Shown one piece after another: positions 37,611 to 47,706 of a stretch of 64,000 nucleotides of DNA. The translations under genes and the position numbers were made by a program. Every line of letters starts with the position of its first letter. Position 1 is the first letter of the stretch. Location: contig CP073042.1 in the NCBI GenBank assembly GCA_018114805.1, positions 3,348,001 to 3,412,000 of the forward strand, written 5' to 3'. The notes under the pieces were generated by a model. It saw only the letters and a program-made list of their open reading frames with translations, searched no databases and had not been told where the DNA came from. This DNA is from Candidatus Streptomyces philanthi. Its GTDB lineage: Bacteria > Actinomycetota > Actinomycetes > Streptomycetales > Streptomycetaceae.

Positions 37611-37980
37611 GGCCGGCGGCCGAACGGGCGGGCGCGCGGCGTCCCGAGTCGACAACTGGCCTATCGGGGGCGGGCGGTGGGGCGAGTCCGTACGCTGTCG
37701 CCGGAGTGGTGAACTACGCGCGTCACGTCCAACGGTTGCGCCTGACATGTACATGCCAGAAAGCTGGGCCGGACCGTTGCACACGCGTCCCCCCACCGCG
37801 TTGTCTCCGCACAACGTGCCGTGCGTGCGGCGTCGATGTGTCGTCCGGTCGGCGCCGGAGCATCGAGTACGCCCCGATGCGGCCGGCGACGGCGGACGGC
37901 GCGGCGCGCGAGCGCGCCCGCGTACGCCCACGTACCGGGCGGGGGATGCCACGACGACCCCGAAACCCCGAGGAGTGGCG
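37611..37980. other. Intergenic stretch upstream of the peptidoglycan-binding protein gene
   Basis: About 370 bp with no supported gene. A palindromic TGACATGTACATG-type element (near 37742) lies within it and could be part of a promoter region; nothing firmer can be said. Confidence 0.4.
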
Positions 37981-38689
37981 TTGCGCCTCTACCCCACCCG
38001 CCCGACGGCGACGACCGTCGCCACCGCCGCGCCGCTGGCCGCCGGTGCCCTGCTCAGCGCGCCCGGCGACGCCCAGGCGGCCACGCCGCGCACTGTCCCA
38101 CCCCACGTGTTGGCCTCCGCCGGGGACACGGCCCCCGGGCAGGGCGTCGAGTGGTTCCAGGCCCGGCACGGCCTGCCGCGTACCGGCACCATCGACCGGG
38201 CGACCGCGCGGGCGCTGGAGCGGGCGTCCGACGCGGAGTTGCGTCAGACGTTCCGTACGGCCGCCGACCTCGGCCCCGACGAACTGGCCAACGCGCGGAC
38301 CATCATCGGCGTCGGCAAGGGCGCGGGCATCCCCGAACAGGGGCAGATCATCGCGCTCATGACCGCCATGCAGGAGTCGAAGTTCGTCAACTACCTGGTA
38401 CCGGTCGACCACGACTCGCTGGGCGTCTTCCAACAGCGCCCCAGCACGGGCTGGGGCACGCCGGAACAGATCACCGACGTGCCCACCTCGTCCAGTGTCC
38501 TTCTACGGCGTGGCCCGGTTCGGCAGCAACCCGGGCCTGATCCAGATCACCGGCTGCCAGACGATGCCGCCCGGCGACGTCTTCCAGGCCGTCCAGGTCT
38601 CGGTGTTCCCCGACCGGTACGCCCAGTGGGAACAGTTCGCCCGCGACCTGCTCGCCCAGGAGAGCCCCACGGTCCCGCCGATCTACTGA
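37981..38689 (+). pseudogene. Exported peptidoglycan-binding protein (one frameshift)
   Basis: A TTG at 37981 with GGAG at good spacing gives a signal peptide (RLYPTRPTATTVATAAPLAAGALLSAPGDAQA). PG_binding_1-type helices follow: GQGVEWFQARHGLPRTGTIDRATARALERASD. The next part, IIGVGKGAGIPEQGQIIALMTAMQESKFVNY and DHDSLGVFQQRPSTGWG, resembles a lysozyme-like or NlpC-associated fold often found with that domain. A frameshift near 38500 leads to YGVARFGSNPGLIQITGCQTM and the stop at 38689. It should act at the cell wall. The C39 peptidase gene follows 52 bp downstream. Confidence 0.82.
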
Positions 38690-38741
38690 CCCGCGCGCCT
38701 TCCTCGTACGGCATCCCCCCACACGCACACCAGGAGCCCGC

Positions 38742-39474
38742 ATGCGCAAGAGACTGCTCGCCACGGCCGTCGCCACCGCCGCGACCGGCGCCCTCCTCGC
38801 CCCCGCCACGACGGGCCTAGGCCCGCCCGGCACCCCCGCACCCCGTCTCGGCGCTCCACGTGCCCGACGTGCTCGACCACGGTGCGCGGGCCGGCACGGC
38901 GGTCGTCAGCGGCCGCAACGAGCCGGGCACCCGGCTCACCATCGACGGCGTCCACACGTCGAGCGCGCACACCCTCCCGGTCGACTATCAGGTCCAGGAG
39001 ACGGGTTACTGGTGCGGCCCGGCCGCCACCCGCATCGCCCTCTCGGCCCGCGTCGCCGCCCCGAGCCAGGCCGAGCTGGCCGCCCAACTCGGCACGACCG
39101 AAGCCGGTACGGACCACATCAGCCAGGTGACGGGCGTCCTGAACGCCAACCTCGGCACGGGGTGGTACGAGACCAAGGACATGCCGAACGACCCGCCCAC
39201 GCAGGAACAGAAGGACCTGCTGTGGCGCGACATCGTGCTCGACATCGACAACAACTACCCGCTCGTCACCAACATCGTCGCCCCACCAGGCAACCAGCCC
39301 CCCGGCTACCCGCCGGACCAGACGATCTACCACTACTTCACCGTCATCGGCTACGACGACGCCCAGCGCACGGTCCTCATCGCCGACCCGGCGTCCTTCG
39401 GCGGCAACCAGGTGTACTGGCTGTCCTTCGACCAACTGGCCAGCCTGGTGCCGCCGAAGGGTTACTCGGCTTGA
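38742..39474 (+). pseudogene. Secreted C39-family (papain-like) peptidase (one frameshift)
   Basis: ATG 38742 (MRKRLLATAVATAATGALLAPATTG) is a signal peptide. A frameshift near 38840, in a Pro/Ala-coding run, leads to the mature domain: VDYQVQETGYWCGPAATRIALSAR with the catalytic Cys, TIYHYFTVIGYDDAQRTVLIADPASFGGN with the catalytic His and Asp. It ends at 39474. This is a Peptidase_C39_2 protein of ordinary length (~240 residues). It probably acts outside the cell on a peptide or wall substrate. Convergent with the NTPase-TPR gene. Confidence 0.87.
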
Positions 39475-42400
39475 GGGAGGGGTGGGGTGGATGGTGGCTG
39501 GGTGGGGTGACCTGGCTGGGCGAGATCGGCTGCGACGTCGGCTTGGAGGTAGTCGGCCAGGGACTCCAGGGCGGCTGGTTCCACCTTTGCGATCTCGGCC
39601 ACCACCGCCAGCGGCTTACCGATCGCCAGTGCCTCGGCGAGCAGGCTCCGGCCCTGAGGCGTGGGCCCGTACCCGGCGGCCACACTGGCCAGGGCCCGCG
39701 CCTGCTGGCCCGGGTGGGCGGTGAGGGAACGGGCGAGGCGGAGCGCGTCCTCGGGCTGGGCGTTCGCGACCAGGGCCGCGACGACAGCGGTCTGCGCGCG
39801 AGCCTCGTAACTCAGGTTACCCACGTCGCGCACCGCGTCGAGTGCCTGGGCGACGAGCTGGGTGGCCTCAGCACGGTGCCCGTGGAGGGCGATGGAGCGC
39901 GCTACCTCCGCCAGGCCCAGCGCGACCTCTTCGGGGAAGGCGAGAGAGCCTACGAGGTCGACGGCCTCCTCGAACCGTGCGCCGGCCAGGTAGGCACGGA
40001 GCAGGCCGTCCGCCGACTGGCCGTCGTCCTCGCTGAGTTCGACGGCTCGGCGGAGGAGCGGACCGGCCTCTTCGAGCCGGCCCGCCGCGGTCAGCCCCTC
40101 GGCCACGTTCTCCAGGGCGTCGACCTGCGTACGAGGGTCGGTGATGGTGTGGGCGGTGGTGGCGGCCTTCTCGTACTGCTCGGCCGCCACCAGCGCCTCG
40201 ACCACGGAAGCCAGGGCCGTCTCTCGTTCGTGCTGGGCGGCGGTCGTGTGAATCCGCTCGGTGGCTCGTCGGATCAGGTCGGCCGCGGGTTCCCGCTGGC
40301 CGACGGCGAGCCACGCCGTCGCCGCGGCGGTCAGCGCGTCCACCCGCTGCTGGGCCAGGGTGATCTCGGACGCCTGACGGGCTAGTGGTTCCGCCCGCGA
40401 GTGGCGCCCGGTCGAGACCAGGTGCTGGGCCAGGGCGGCCAGAACCGAAACGTGTTCATGCGTGTCATAGCGAACGCGACCGATGTCGAGTGCTTGCTGC
40501 GCGGTCGCTGTCGCACCCTGTCGGTCCCCCGCGGTGGCGTGCCCGTGGGCCACGTCCGCGAGCGCCGTAGCGCACCACCACGGATCGGTGATGCTGTGGG
40601 CGAGCCGGAGGGCGGCACCGTGGCGCCCCGCGTGGGCCAGTGACCGGGCGATGAGGCGGTGCGCGAGGGGACGAAGATCCTCGTCGGCAGCGGCGTCCGC
40701 GGTGGCTACGGCGTCTTCGTAGCGCCCCACCGCCGCCATCACGCGGACGACGGCGATCACGACCGTCCCGTCGTGCCTCCAGGACGTGTGGTGCGGGTGG
40801 ATGTGGACCGCCCGCTCGAGCAGCCGGGTGGCCTCGTCGTGCTGTCCCGCAGGCGCCAACTGGGTGGCGACGTACGCCAGGGCGCGTGCCCGGTGCAAGG
40901 GGTCGGTCGGGGATTCGGCGACGGCGCGGGCGCGCTGGGACAACCGGGCGTCGGGGGCTCGTCGTCCCAGGGTGGCCAACCTCGATGCCAGGTCCACCAT
41001 CGCCCAGTTCCGCTGTTCCGGGTCGGTGACGGCGTTGGCCAACTCGACGATCTGCTCGACGAGGACGGCGGCGGCGTCTTCGCGCCCAACGGCGTACAGC
41101 CCCTGAACCAGGTGGTCCGTCAAGCGAGCCCGTGCCTCCGGGTCGGCCACGGCACGCGTCGTCTCAACCGCCTGCTGGACGAGAGCGCTCGCCACGTCCG
41201 GCTGCCCGTCCGTGGCCAACGCCACGGCCACGAGCGCCTTCGCCCGGGTTCGCCGAGGCTCTGGGCGGTGGCGACCATCTGGGCGACGACGTCCGCGTCA
41301 CCACCCGCGTTCGCCGCGATACCGGCGAGCAGCTCGGGCAGCTCGCGCTCCTCTCGCCTGTGCCCCGCCGCGGCCAACGCCCGCCGCACCTGCCCTGACG
41401 CGGCCCACGTCAGGATCACGCCGCCCGGAACACGCGTCGCCTTCTGCCACACCTCGTCCCGCCGGTAGGCCAACCGCACACACGCCGCCACATCCGGGTC
41501 CTCCACCGCCCGGTGCAGCCCCACCGCATCCGTGATCTCCGTCAGGGCCTGGCTGTCGGTCCCGGTGGTCTGCCACAGCCGCTCGTGCCGGGCCTGGTCG
41601 AGGGCCAGGGCCTCAAGCCGCCCGGTATCCCGCGTCTCACGCAGCAACTGCGGATACCCCGCCAGCGCGTACTCCGAAGTCTCCGGCGGCCATCCCGCCT
41701 CCCGCGCCGTCGTCACGTGCGCGTGTACCCGCGCGCGCTGCTCGGCCAGCGCAGCCGGGCCCAGGATGTCGCGGGCCCCGTCCAGCAGTTCCTGGTGGGC
41801 GAACGCGTACAGGGACAGCGGCCGGCCGTCTGCGTCCGAGGCCCACTGGGCGGGGCGGCGTCGGAAGGAGCGGCCGATGACGCCGCTGAGGGTGAGTTCG
41901 ACGCGGCGGCGCGAGTCACCCGTCAGCGCGGCCAGGTCGGCCGCGCTGAGGCCACCGCCCGACGCGGCCGTCAGGGCCACCAACTCCCGCCCGAGGCCGC
42001 CCGCGTCCAGCAACTCTTCGAGGCTGCGCTCGCCGTCCTCGCGCATCGCCCGGGCCGCGGGCGAGGCGGCCAGCGGGTGGTCGATGCCCGCGTCCCGCAG
42101 GGGGTGGCCGTGGGGCACGTCGCCGGGTACCGGCGGGTTCGGCCGGCCGGCGACGATGATCCGCAGTCCCGGCGGCGGGGTGCGGGGGAGCAGGGCGGCG
42201 ATGCTGTGCCCGCTGCTGCCGGTGCGTACGCCTGTGTCCTCGTCGAGCCCGTCCACGACCAGCACGACCCGCCGCCCGGCCGCGCGCGCCCGCGCCGCCG
42301 CGCGCTCCAGCCCGTCCAGGAACGCCCCCTGCGTGCCGCACTCGACGTCGCCCTCGCGCAGGTACTCTCGCAGTTGCCCGCCGAGCGCGTCGAGGAAGGC

Positions 42401-42763
42401 CGTACGGTCCGCGCGGCCGGCCATCCGCGCGGTGATGAAGAAGGCCAGCACGTCGACGCGGTCCGGCGGGTGCAGCACGAACTCCGCCATCAGCGCCGTC
42501 TTCCCCGTCCACGCGGGCGCCAGTACCCGCCGGCCTGACCCTCGGGCGCCGTCGCGAACGCGGCCATGGCGGCCAGCTCGTCCGAGCGGCCCTCGAACCG
42601 GTGCGCCCGCATCTCGCGCACTTCCAGCAGATAGCCCGAACGGTGCCGCCCCCGGGGCCGCCGCGACCGAGCGGCTGTCCCCGGCCATGGCCGAGCGCGT
42701 ACCGGGCGCGGGGTCGAGGCCCTGCCCCGCTGGGGAACGCGCGCCGTCCGCACCTTCGGTCAT
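39462..42763 (-). pseudogene. Large P-loop (STAND-like) NTPase with TPR-type repeat domain (two or more frameshifts)
   Basis: ATG 42763 opens a ~1,100-residue protein once frames are joined. Near 42550 the frame changes; the intended start of the NTPase reads LLEVREMRAHRFEGRSDELAAMAAFA and then WTGKTALMAEFVLHPPDRVDVLAFFIT, with Walker A TGKTAL. Walker B is RRVVLVVDGLDEDTG. A winged-helix-like block (LSGVIGRSFRRR) follows. Near 41250 the frame changes again into a long array of ~35-residue helical repeats (e.g. RNWAMVDLASRLATLGRRAPDARL, ARALAYVATQLAPAGQHDEATRLLERAV). This order is that of STAND signalling ATPases, some of which are regulators and some antiphage sensors. Confidence 0.8.
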
Positions 42764-42912
42764 CACCCGCCCCCTCGTACGGCAACTCAGCGGTCTCCGC
42801 ACGAACTTAACGCCCGGGGCCCGGGCACATCACCTCCCCGCGTCCGGCCGTACCGTGACGCGACGCCGGGCGTGGAGAACTCGCGAGCCGGGAAACGGAA
42901 TGGGACAGGAAA

Positions 42913-43266
42913 CTACTGGATAAGTCGCAGCACCTTGTCGTCGGCTCCGTCGACGTCCAGTTCGCGCATCCCGATGTTCATCGAGGGGCTGCTCGCCACG
43001 TCGGGGCACCAGTCGAACACGGAATGCGGCACGTTCTCCGGGAACGGGCCGCTCCATTTCCTGCCGTCGACCGCGAAGGCGAACCAGTACCAGTAGCGGT
43101 TGACGTCGGCGAGGTCCCCGCTGTACGCGACCTTCGAACCGCCGGGCTCGATCACCCACCAGCCCGTCCTGCGCCACGGCTCGGGCCGGCAGCCGTTGTC
43201 GAGCCGTTCGATCATGACGTTGATCTTGGCGGAGTAGCCGTTGATGAATTTCAGCACGTCACTCAC
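42913..43266 (-). CDS. DUF1036-like small protein
   Basis: The 117-residue product MSDVLKFINGYSAKINVMIERLDNGCRPEPW continues RRTGWWVIEPGGSKVAYSGDLADVNRYWYWFAFAVDGRKWSGPF. The spaced GWW.IEPG.....Y.GDL..RY.Y.FA and WSGP elements fit DUF1036, a family of small beta-rich proteins of unknown role. There is no signal peptide here. Its start is 3 bp from the stop of the small gene upstream, so the two form an operon. Two Cys residues are present. Confidence 0.72.
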   Translation of the reverse strand: MSDVLKFINGYSAKINVMIERLDNGCRPEPWRRTGWWVIEPGGSKVAYSGDLADVNRYWYWFAFAVDGRKWSGPFPENVPHSVFDWCPDVASSPSMNIGMRELDVDGADDKVLRLIQ

Positions 43267-43269
43267 CCC

Positions 43270-43509
43270 TCAGCTTCCGCTGACCCGAGGCTGCCGGCGC
43301 ACGGCCGGGCCGTGGTCGGAGCTGCGCGCCGCCGGTTCGGCGGCTGCCTCGGTGTGGCCGGAACGCACCTCCGAGACGCCGTCGGGTGAATCGGTGGCCT
43401 CGGGCGCCGGCGCGGTGTCCGCCGACCGCGCCACCGCCGCCGCGAGCTGTTCGGGGTCCACATCTGTGGTCGGATCTACCGGGTATTCATTCGCGGAATG
43501 GTCGTTCAT
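43270..43509 (-). CDS. Small acidic/Ala-rich protein upstream of the DUF1036-like gene
   Basis: ATG 43509 is preceded by AAGGAGAG at good spacing. The 79-residue protein starts MNDHSANEYPVDPTTDVDPEQLAAAVARSADTA and is low in hydrophobic residues and rich in Ala, Glu and Asp, so probably disordered. It has no recognisable domain. Its tight coupling to the next gene suggests a joint role. The DPEQLAAAVARS helix loosely recalls leader peptides, but no core peptide or modifying enzyme is seen. Confidence 0.6.
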   Translation of the reverse strand: MNDHSANEYPVDPTTDVDPEQLAAAVARSADTAPAPEATDSPDGVSEVRSGHTEAAAEPAARSSDHGPAVRRQPRVSGS

Positions 43510-43697
43510 GAGTCCGCTCTCCTTTCGGGGCCCGCGCCGTCCCCGAATTCAGCGGCCCCGCCATCAGATTAGCGACTCGTGCGGAATTGTGCTATGGCCG
43601 CACATGGCACGGGAAATAGTTAACTTCGTACGTTTCCCGCGCCGTTGCGCACGCCGGACCGCCCCAGCGCGCCATTTCCTCCTATCGCGTTATCGCG

Positions 43698-43742
43698 CGC
43701 CGTACGCGCCGTACCCGCCATACCCGCCATACCCGCCATACC
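43698..43742. repeat. Five 9-bp tandem repeats
   Basis: Units CGCCGTACG, CGCCGTACC, and three times CGCCATACC follow each other exactly. They lie in the gap between the small acidic protein gene and the end of the GNAT gene. They could encode Pro/Tyr repeats in one frame, but no gene is supported there, so they are best read as a slippage-prone microsatellite. Confidence 0.8.
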
Positions 43743-43777
43743 GACGCGCGGGGCGTCGGCACGGCGGGTGATCGGGA

Positions 43778-44272
43778 TCAGACGCCGAAGGCGGCGGGGT
43801 ACTCGATGGTGCCGGTGGGCATCGGGTGGGCGGGGTCGAGGATGAGGGCCATCATGGCCTCGTCCGGGATCTCGAAGGGCGCGCGGATGCCGAACCGCGA
43901 GGCCGGGGTGAAGCCGAAGTGCGGGGTAGTACTCGGGGTGCCCGAGCACGAGCACCAGGCCCTCGCCCCGCGGCCCTCGCCCCGCGCGCGGGCAGCGTCG
44001 AGCCCCGCCCGGATGGCGGCCGAGCCGGCACCGCTGCGCTGAGCGGACGGCAGGACGGCGCACGGGCCCAGGGTGAGCAGGGCGTGCGCGACCGGCGTGC
44101 CGTCGGGCGCCTCGGCGAGCAGGGACAGCCCGTCGATCCACGCCGCCGGGTCGGCGCGCAGCGCGTCGACGATGCCGGCTTCCAGGTCGGTGGGGAAGGC
44201 GGCCGTGTTGATCTCGCGGATGGCGTCGACGTCGGCGGCGGTCTCGGGGCGCGTGGTTCAGGAGGTGGTCAT
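43778..44272 (-). pseudogene. GNAT-family (YhbS-like) acetyltransferase (in-frame TGA, 14-bp duplication, 1-bp insertion)
   Basis: ATG 44272 follows GGAAG and reads MTTS, a TGA (44258-44260), then in the same frame TTRPETAADVDAIREINTAAFPTDLEAGIVDALR. WIDGLSLLAEAPDGTPVAHALLTLGPCAVLPSAQRSGAGSAAIRAGLDAARARGEG follows, with the acetyl-CoA loop QRSGAGSA. A tandem duplication of 14 bp (43958-43985) then throws the frame; deleting one copy gives LVLVLGHPEYYP, and removing one C from the next CCCC gives HFGFTPASRFGI and a clean end MPTGTIEYPAAFGV at 43778. The restored protein is a typical YhbS-type acetyltransferase. Confidence 0.82.
43958..43985. repeat. 14-bp tandem duplication inside the GNAT gene
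   Basis: GGCCCTCGCCCCGC occurs twice in direct succession (43958-43971 and 43972-43985). Removing either copy restores the acetyltransferase frame over the conserved GHPEYYP motif, so the second copy is an insertion by slippage or an assembly artefact. Confidence 0.85.
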
Positions 44273-45104
44273 GGTCTTCCGGTTCGTGAGGAGGTGGGCG
44301 TCGGTCGTGGTCGCGATCGTCGACGCGGCCGTGGTGTCGGGGGTGGCGCCGGGAGCGGCGCCCGGGGCGGTGTCGTCGGGGCGCAGGACGTACCCGGCGT
44401 AGTCGTAGTCGCTGCCGTGGTGACGCCGCAGGGTGATCTCCGCGCGCACCGCGGCCAGCGCCCGCCCCATCCCCGGGTGGGCCGGGTCGGCCCGGGCGAT
44501 CCGTTCGCTGAGCGGCGTGTAGTACTCGTTCCACCAGTCGCTCTCCGGCAGCGGCCAGTGGGCGTCCACCCAGTAGCCGGCGGCGCGGGCGGCGTCGGCG
44601 TTCGCGGCGCTGGTACGCAGCGGGTAGACGGGGTCCCAGAAGGCCCGGGCCGGGGCCGACGGGGTGCTGGTGGTCCATTCGATCTCGGTGACGACGAGGA
44701 CGCCGCAGGGCGGTCTCGAAGCCGACGGTGTAGACCGCGCCCTCCGACCAGATCACGTCGAAGCTGTGGTCGGGGAAGGGCAACCGGTCCATCGAGCGGT
44801 TGAGCACCGTGATCCGCTCACCCAGGCCCCGGCTCGCCGCGGTGGCGGCGAGTTCGTCCAGGAAGGGTTGGTGCACGTTGACCGCGGTCACTCGCGTGCC
44901 GGCCTCCTCGGCCAGCAGCAGCGCGTCCCGGCCGGGCCCGCAACCGGCGTCGAGCACCCGGGGCTGGGGCCCGGGCAGCGGCCCCGCCAACTCCAGCAGG
45001 CGCCGGGTGGTGGTGTCCGAGCCGGGCCCCTGCCGGGGCAGCCCACGGTGGAGGGCGAACAGCGCCGAGGCCACCGGATCGGGCCTGTCGGGACGGTCCG
45101 GCAC
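44258..45104 (-). pseudogene. Class I SAM-dependent methyltransferase (one frameshift)
   Basis: The likely start is GTG 45104 (PDRPDRPDPVASALFALHRGLPRQGPGSD), though the frame stays open to 45323. Motif I is RVLDAGCGPGRDALLLAEEAG, followed by TVLNRSMDRLPFPDHSFDVIWSEGAVYTVGFETALR. Near 44700 the frame shifts; VLVVTEIEWTTSTPSAPARAFWDPVYP continues, with SDWWNEYYTPLSERIARADPAHPGM late in the protein, to the stop at 44258. The last codons overlap the start of the GNAT gene, so the true stop may have been lost and the two genes probably form an operon. Substrate unknown. Confidence 0.83.
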
Positions 45105-45721
45105 CTCCGCCCCGTCCCGCGCACGGGGGCGCGGCGGGGGAGGCGACGACGGCCGCGGCGGCGACGACTCAGCCGGCCGCGCCGAGGAAGGTACGGGAGA
45201 AGAGGCTGGAGAGGGCGGAGAGGGTGGAGACGAAGAGGGTTGTTCCGAAAGAGGTTGAGGCAACGTAGTGACCCTTGAACGGGGGCCCCGATGCACGCGA
45301 ACCGTTCGCCCCCCGCGCGCCACAGGCCAAAGGCGTATGGGCGGGAGTGAGAAACGTCAGGTCAGACCGGGGCCCGGGACGTGAGGTTGGTCCGGCGGGC
45401 ACTGCACACGGCAGCAGCCTCTACGGCGGCCATCGACTTACCTCCCCCTCTCGTCCCGCAGCCGACTCGGTGGTCGCTGCGCAGCCAAACGCGACGCGGT
45501 CGAAAGTAGCACGCCCGCCCCCACACCACCCACCCCGAAACCAGCCACGCTCACGCCACCCGCCCCCAACTGACCCGCCCGTACGCCTTCCAGCCCGAAC
45601 CCCTCGCGCCACCCACGCCGAACTAACCCACCCGTATGCCACCTACGCCACTCACCCCCGCGCCACCCCCACCCCTACGTCACCCGCACCGCGCGCCCCC
45701 GCCCGCTCGACCCGGGCCAGC
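45105..45721. other. Intergenic region between divergent methyltransferase and cyclodeaminase-type genes
   Basis: About 620 bp. The left part is an in-frame but Ser/Pro-rich extension of the methyltransferase frame, of doubtful coding value. The right part is a C-rich, imperfectly repetitive stretch (ACGCCACC-like units around 45590-45680). No gene is supported. Confidence 0.45.
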
Positions 45722-46686
45722 GTGACAACCTGACGCGCATCACTCGCCTCCTGACCCGCTCTGAACTGCTGGAACTCCTGGACCCGGCGGCCTGTGTCCA
45801 GGCACTGCGGGAGGGGTTCGCCGCTGCCGCGCGGGGTGGTCCGCCGGGCCAGCGGGTACGTACCGACCTCCCCTTCCCTGGCACCGCGATGGCCCTGTTG
45901 CCCGGGTTGCTGCCCGGAACGCCTGCCTACACGGTCAAGGTCAACGCGAAGTTCCCCGGCGCGAACCCGGCCCTGCGGGGCGTGATCTGTCTGCACGGCG
46001 GCACCGACGGGGCCCTGCTGGCGCTGATCGACTCCGCCACCGTCACGGCCTGGCGCACCGGCCTCGCCGCCGCCCTCGCCACCGACCTGATCGCCCGACC
46101 GGCCGCCGACGGCGCCCGCACGGTCGGCGTGATCGGCGCCGGGGCCCAGTGCGAACTCACCCTCCGCGGACTGCGCGCGCTGCGTTCCTGGGACCGGCTC
46201 GTCGTGCACGACACCGACCCCGGGCGCGCGACCGCCTTCGCGCACCGACACGGCGGCACCGCACTGGCCACGCCGGCGGAGGTGGCCGCCGTGGCGGACG
46301 TGGTGGTGCTGGCCACCTGGTCGCGCGAGCCCCTGCTGCACCTGGCGGACCTGCGGCCGGGGCAGCACCTGACCGCGCTCGGCGCCGACGAGCCCGGAAA
46401 GCGGGAGCTGGCTCCCGACGTCCTCCGTTCCGCCCGGCTGATCGTCGACGACGCCACCCTGGTCGCCACCCACGGCGCCCTCGCCAACGCCGGGTTGCCC
46501 GCGTCCACGGCTGCCGCCTCCCTCGGCGAGATCGTCCGTGGCGAGGCCGCCGCCCGCTCCCACGGCCGGCAACTCACCGTCTACGCCCCGGTCGGCCTGC
46601 CCTGGCAGGACCTGGCGCTGAGCTGGCTGGCCTTCCAGCGGGCCGAGGCGACGGGTGCCGGGACGACCCTCGACTTCCTGGCCTGA
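45722..46686 (+). pseudogene. Ornithine cyclodeaminase/mu-crystallin family protein (frameshift at start)
   Basis: In the main frame the protein reads LTRITRLLTRSELLELLDPAACVQALREGF..., but there is no start codon in that frame upstream. GTG 45722 reads TT and stops; adding one C to the CC at 45729 gives VTTLTRITRLLTRSELL and a complete ~320-residue protein. Key parts are YTVKVNAKFPGANP with the substrate Lys, TAWRTGLAAALATDLIARP, and the NAD-binding VGVIGAGAQCELTLRGL. The family makes proline from ornithine, or reduces imines and ketimines. Without the repair, only an N-truncated form from 45889 could be made. Confidence 0.85.
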
Positions 46687-46894
46687 CCCGCCGGGCCAGG
46701 GCGGGCCGCCCCTCCGTCCCGTACGCCGACACCTCGCCCCCGCGCTCCCCCCACGCGGTGAGACCCGACTGGCCGTCGGGAACAAGCGAGGTGATGCCGA
46801 GTCACCAACCAACCTTTAGGGGCGTGTTAGGGCAATTGGGGAAGCTCGTTGATGTCGGGAACAGCCCGCACTTATCCACCCCAGGAGGGACGTC

Positions 46895-47432
46895 ATGCCT
46901 CTTTCCGCCGCTTCCACCCGTGTCCTGCGCGGCGCCGCACTCGCCGCTGTGGCGGCCGTGACCGGTCACCGCGTTCGGCGCCGGCTCGGCCACGGGCGCC
47001 GGCTCGCACGGCACCGAGGCCACCGCGTGCACGGCGGCGGAGACCAAGGTGACTGTGCAGACGTTGCAGCGCCCGCTCAACCACGTGCTGATCACCGCGA
47101 AGAACACGTCCAAGAAGACCTGCTACGCCTACCTGCAGTTCGGTGAGGCCCAGTCCCCGGCGCAGCCGTGGAAGAGCAGCAAGCCCCAGTCCGTGGTCAC
47201 GCTGAAGCCCGGCCAGTCCGCGTACGCCACCGCGATGACCTCGTCGGCCGCCGACGACGGCAAGGACGGCTACTACACCTCCAAGCTCGGCCTCTACTTC
47301 AACTCCGCCAACGACCAGGGCAGCGTCGGCCGCGGCGTCGGCCTGAAGCTCCCCGGCGGCACGACGTACGTGAACGACCCGCACGTGATCTACTGGCAGA
47401 ACAACGTGAACGCCGCCGTCAACTACGGCTGA
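46895..47432 (+). pseudogene. Secreted DUF4232-type protein (one frameshift)
   Basis: ATG 46895 (MPLSAASTRVLRGAALAAVAAVT) starts a signal peptide. One extra G near 46962 shifts the frame; without it the peptide ends TAFGAGSATGAGS. The mature part reads TACTAAETKVTVQTLQRPLNHVLITAKNTSKKTCYAYLQFGEAQ, KPGQSAYATAMTSSAADDGKDGYYTS and VIYWQNNVNAAVNYG, the DUF4232 beta-sandwich with its two Cys. It is a small exported protein of unknown function. A 15-bp-stem terminator follows 13 bp after the stop. Confidence 0.85.
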
Positions 47433-47444
47433 TCCAACCCGGCT

Positions 47445-47483
47445 CCGGCCGTACGGCGTACCTCCCCCACGCCGTACGGCCGG
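47445..47483 (+). terminator. Strong terminator hairpin after DUF4232 gene
   Basis: CCGGCCGTACGGCGT (47445-47459) and ACGCCGTACGGCCGG (47469-47483) form a perfect 15-bp stem with a 9-nt loop, 13 bp downstream of the stop codon. Confidence 0.85.
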
Positions 47484-47706
47484 CTCTCGTGTGCCCGGCG
47501 GCCTGTGCCGGGTGGCCGCGTCGGGTGGTCGCGCCGGGACTCGCGGCGTGTGGCGCGCGCCCGGGCGTTACCCCGCCCGGCCGTCGCCCCGCCGGTCCTC
47601 GCCGCCGTGCCGGCTCGCGCGCGGACCGTGCCCCCGGGCGGCGGCGAGGAGCCCGTACCCGCGTGAGGAGTGCTTACGGCGCTCCGGAGCGGGGACACGT
47701 GGGCGC

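Noticed and set aside
43270..43509. RiPP precursor peptide
   Set aside because: The small acidic protein has a helix that resembles a leader, but no core motif and no modifying enzyme nearby; DUF1036 is not a known RiPP enzyme.
43698..43742. Possible CRISPR-like or coding repeat array
   Set aside because: Units are only 9 bp, directly adjacent without spacers, with no cas genes. It is a simple tandem repeat.
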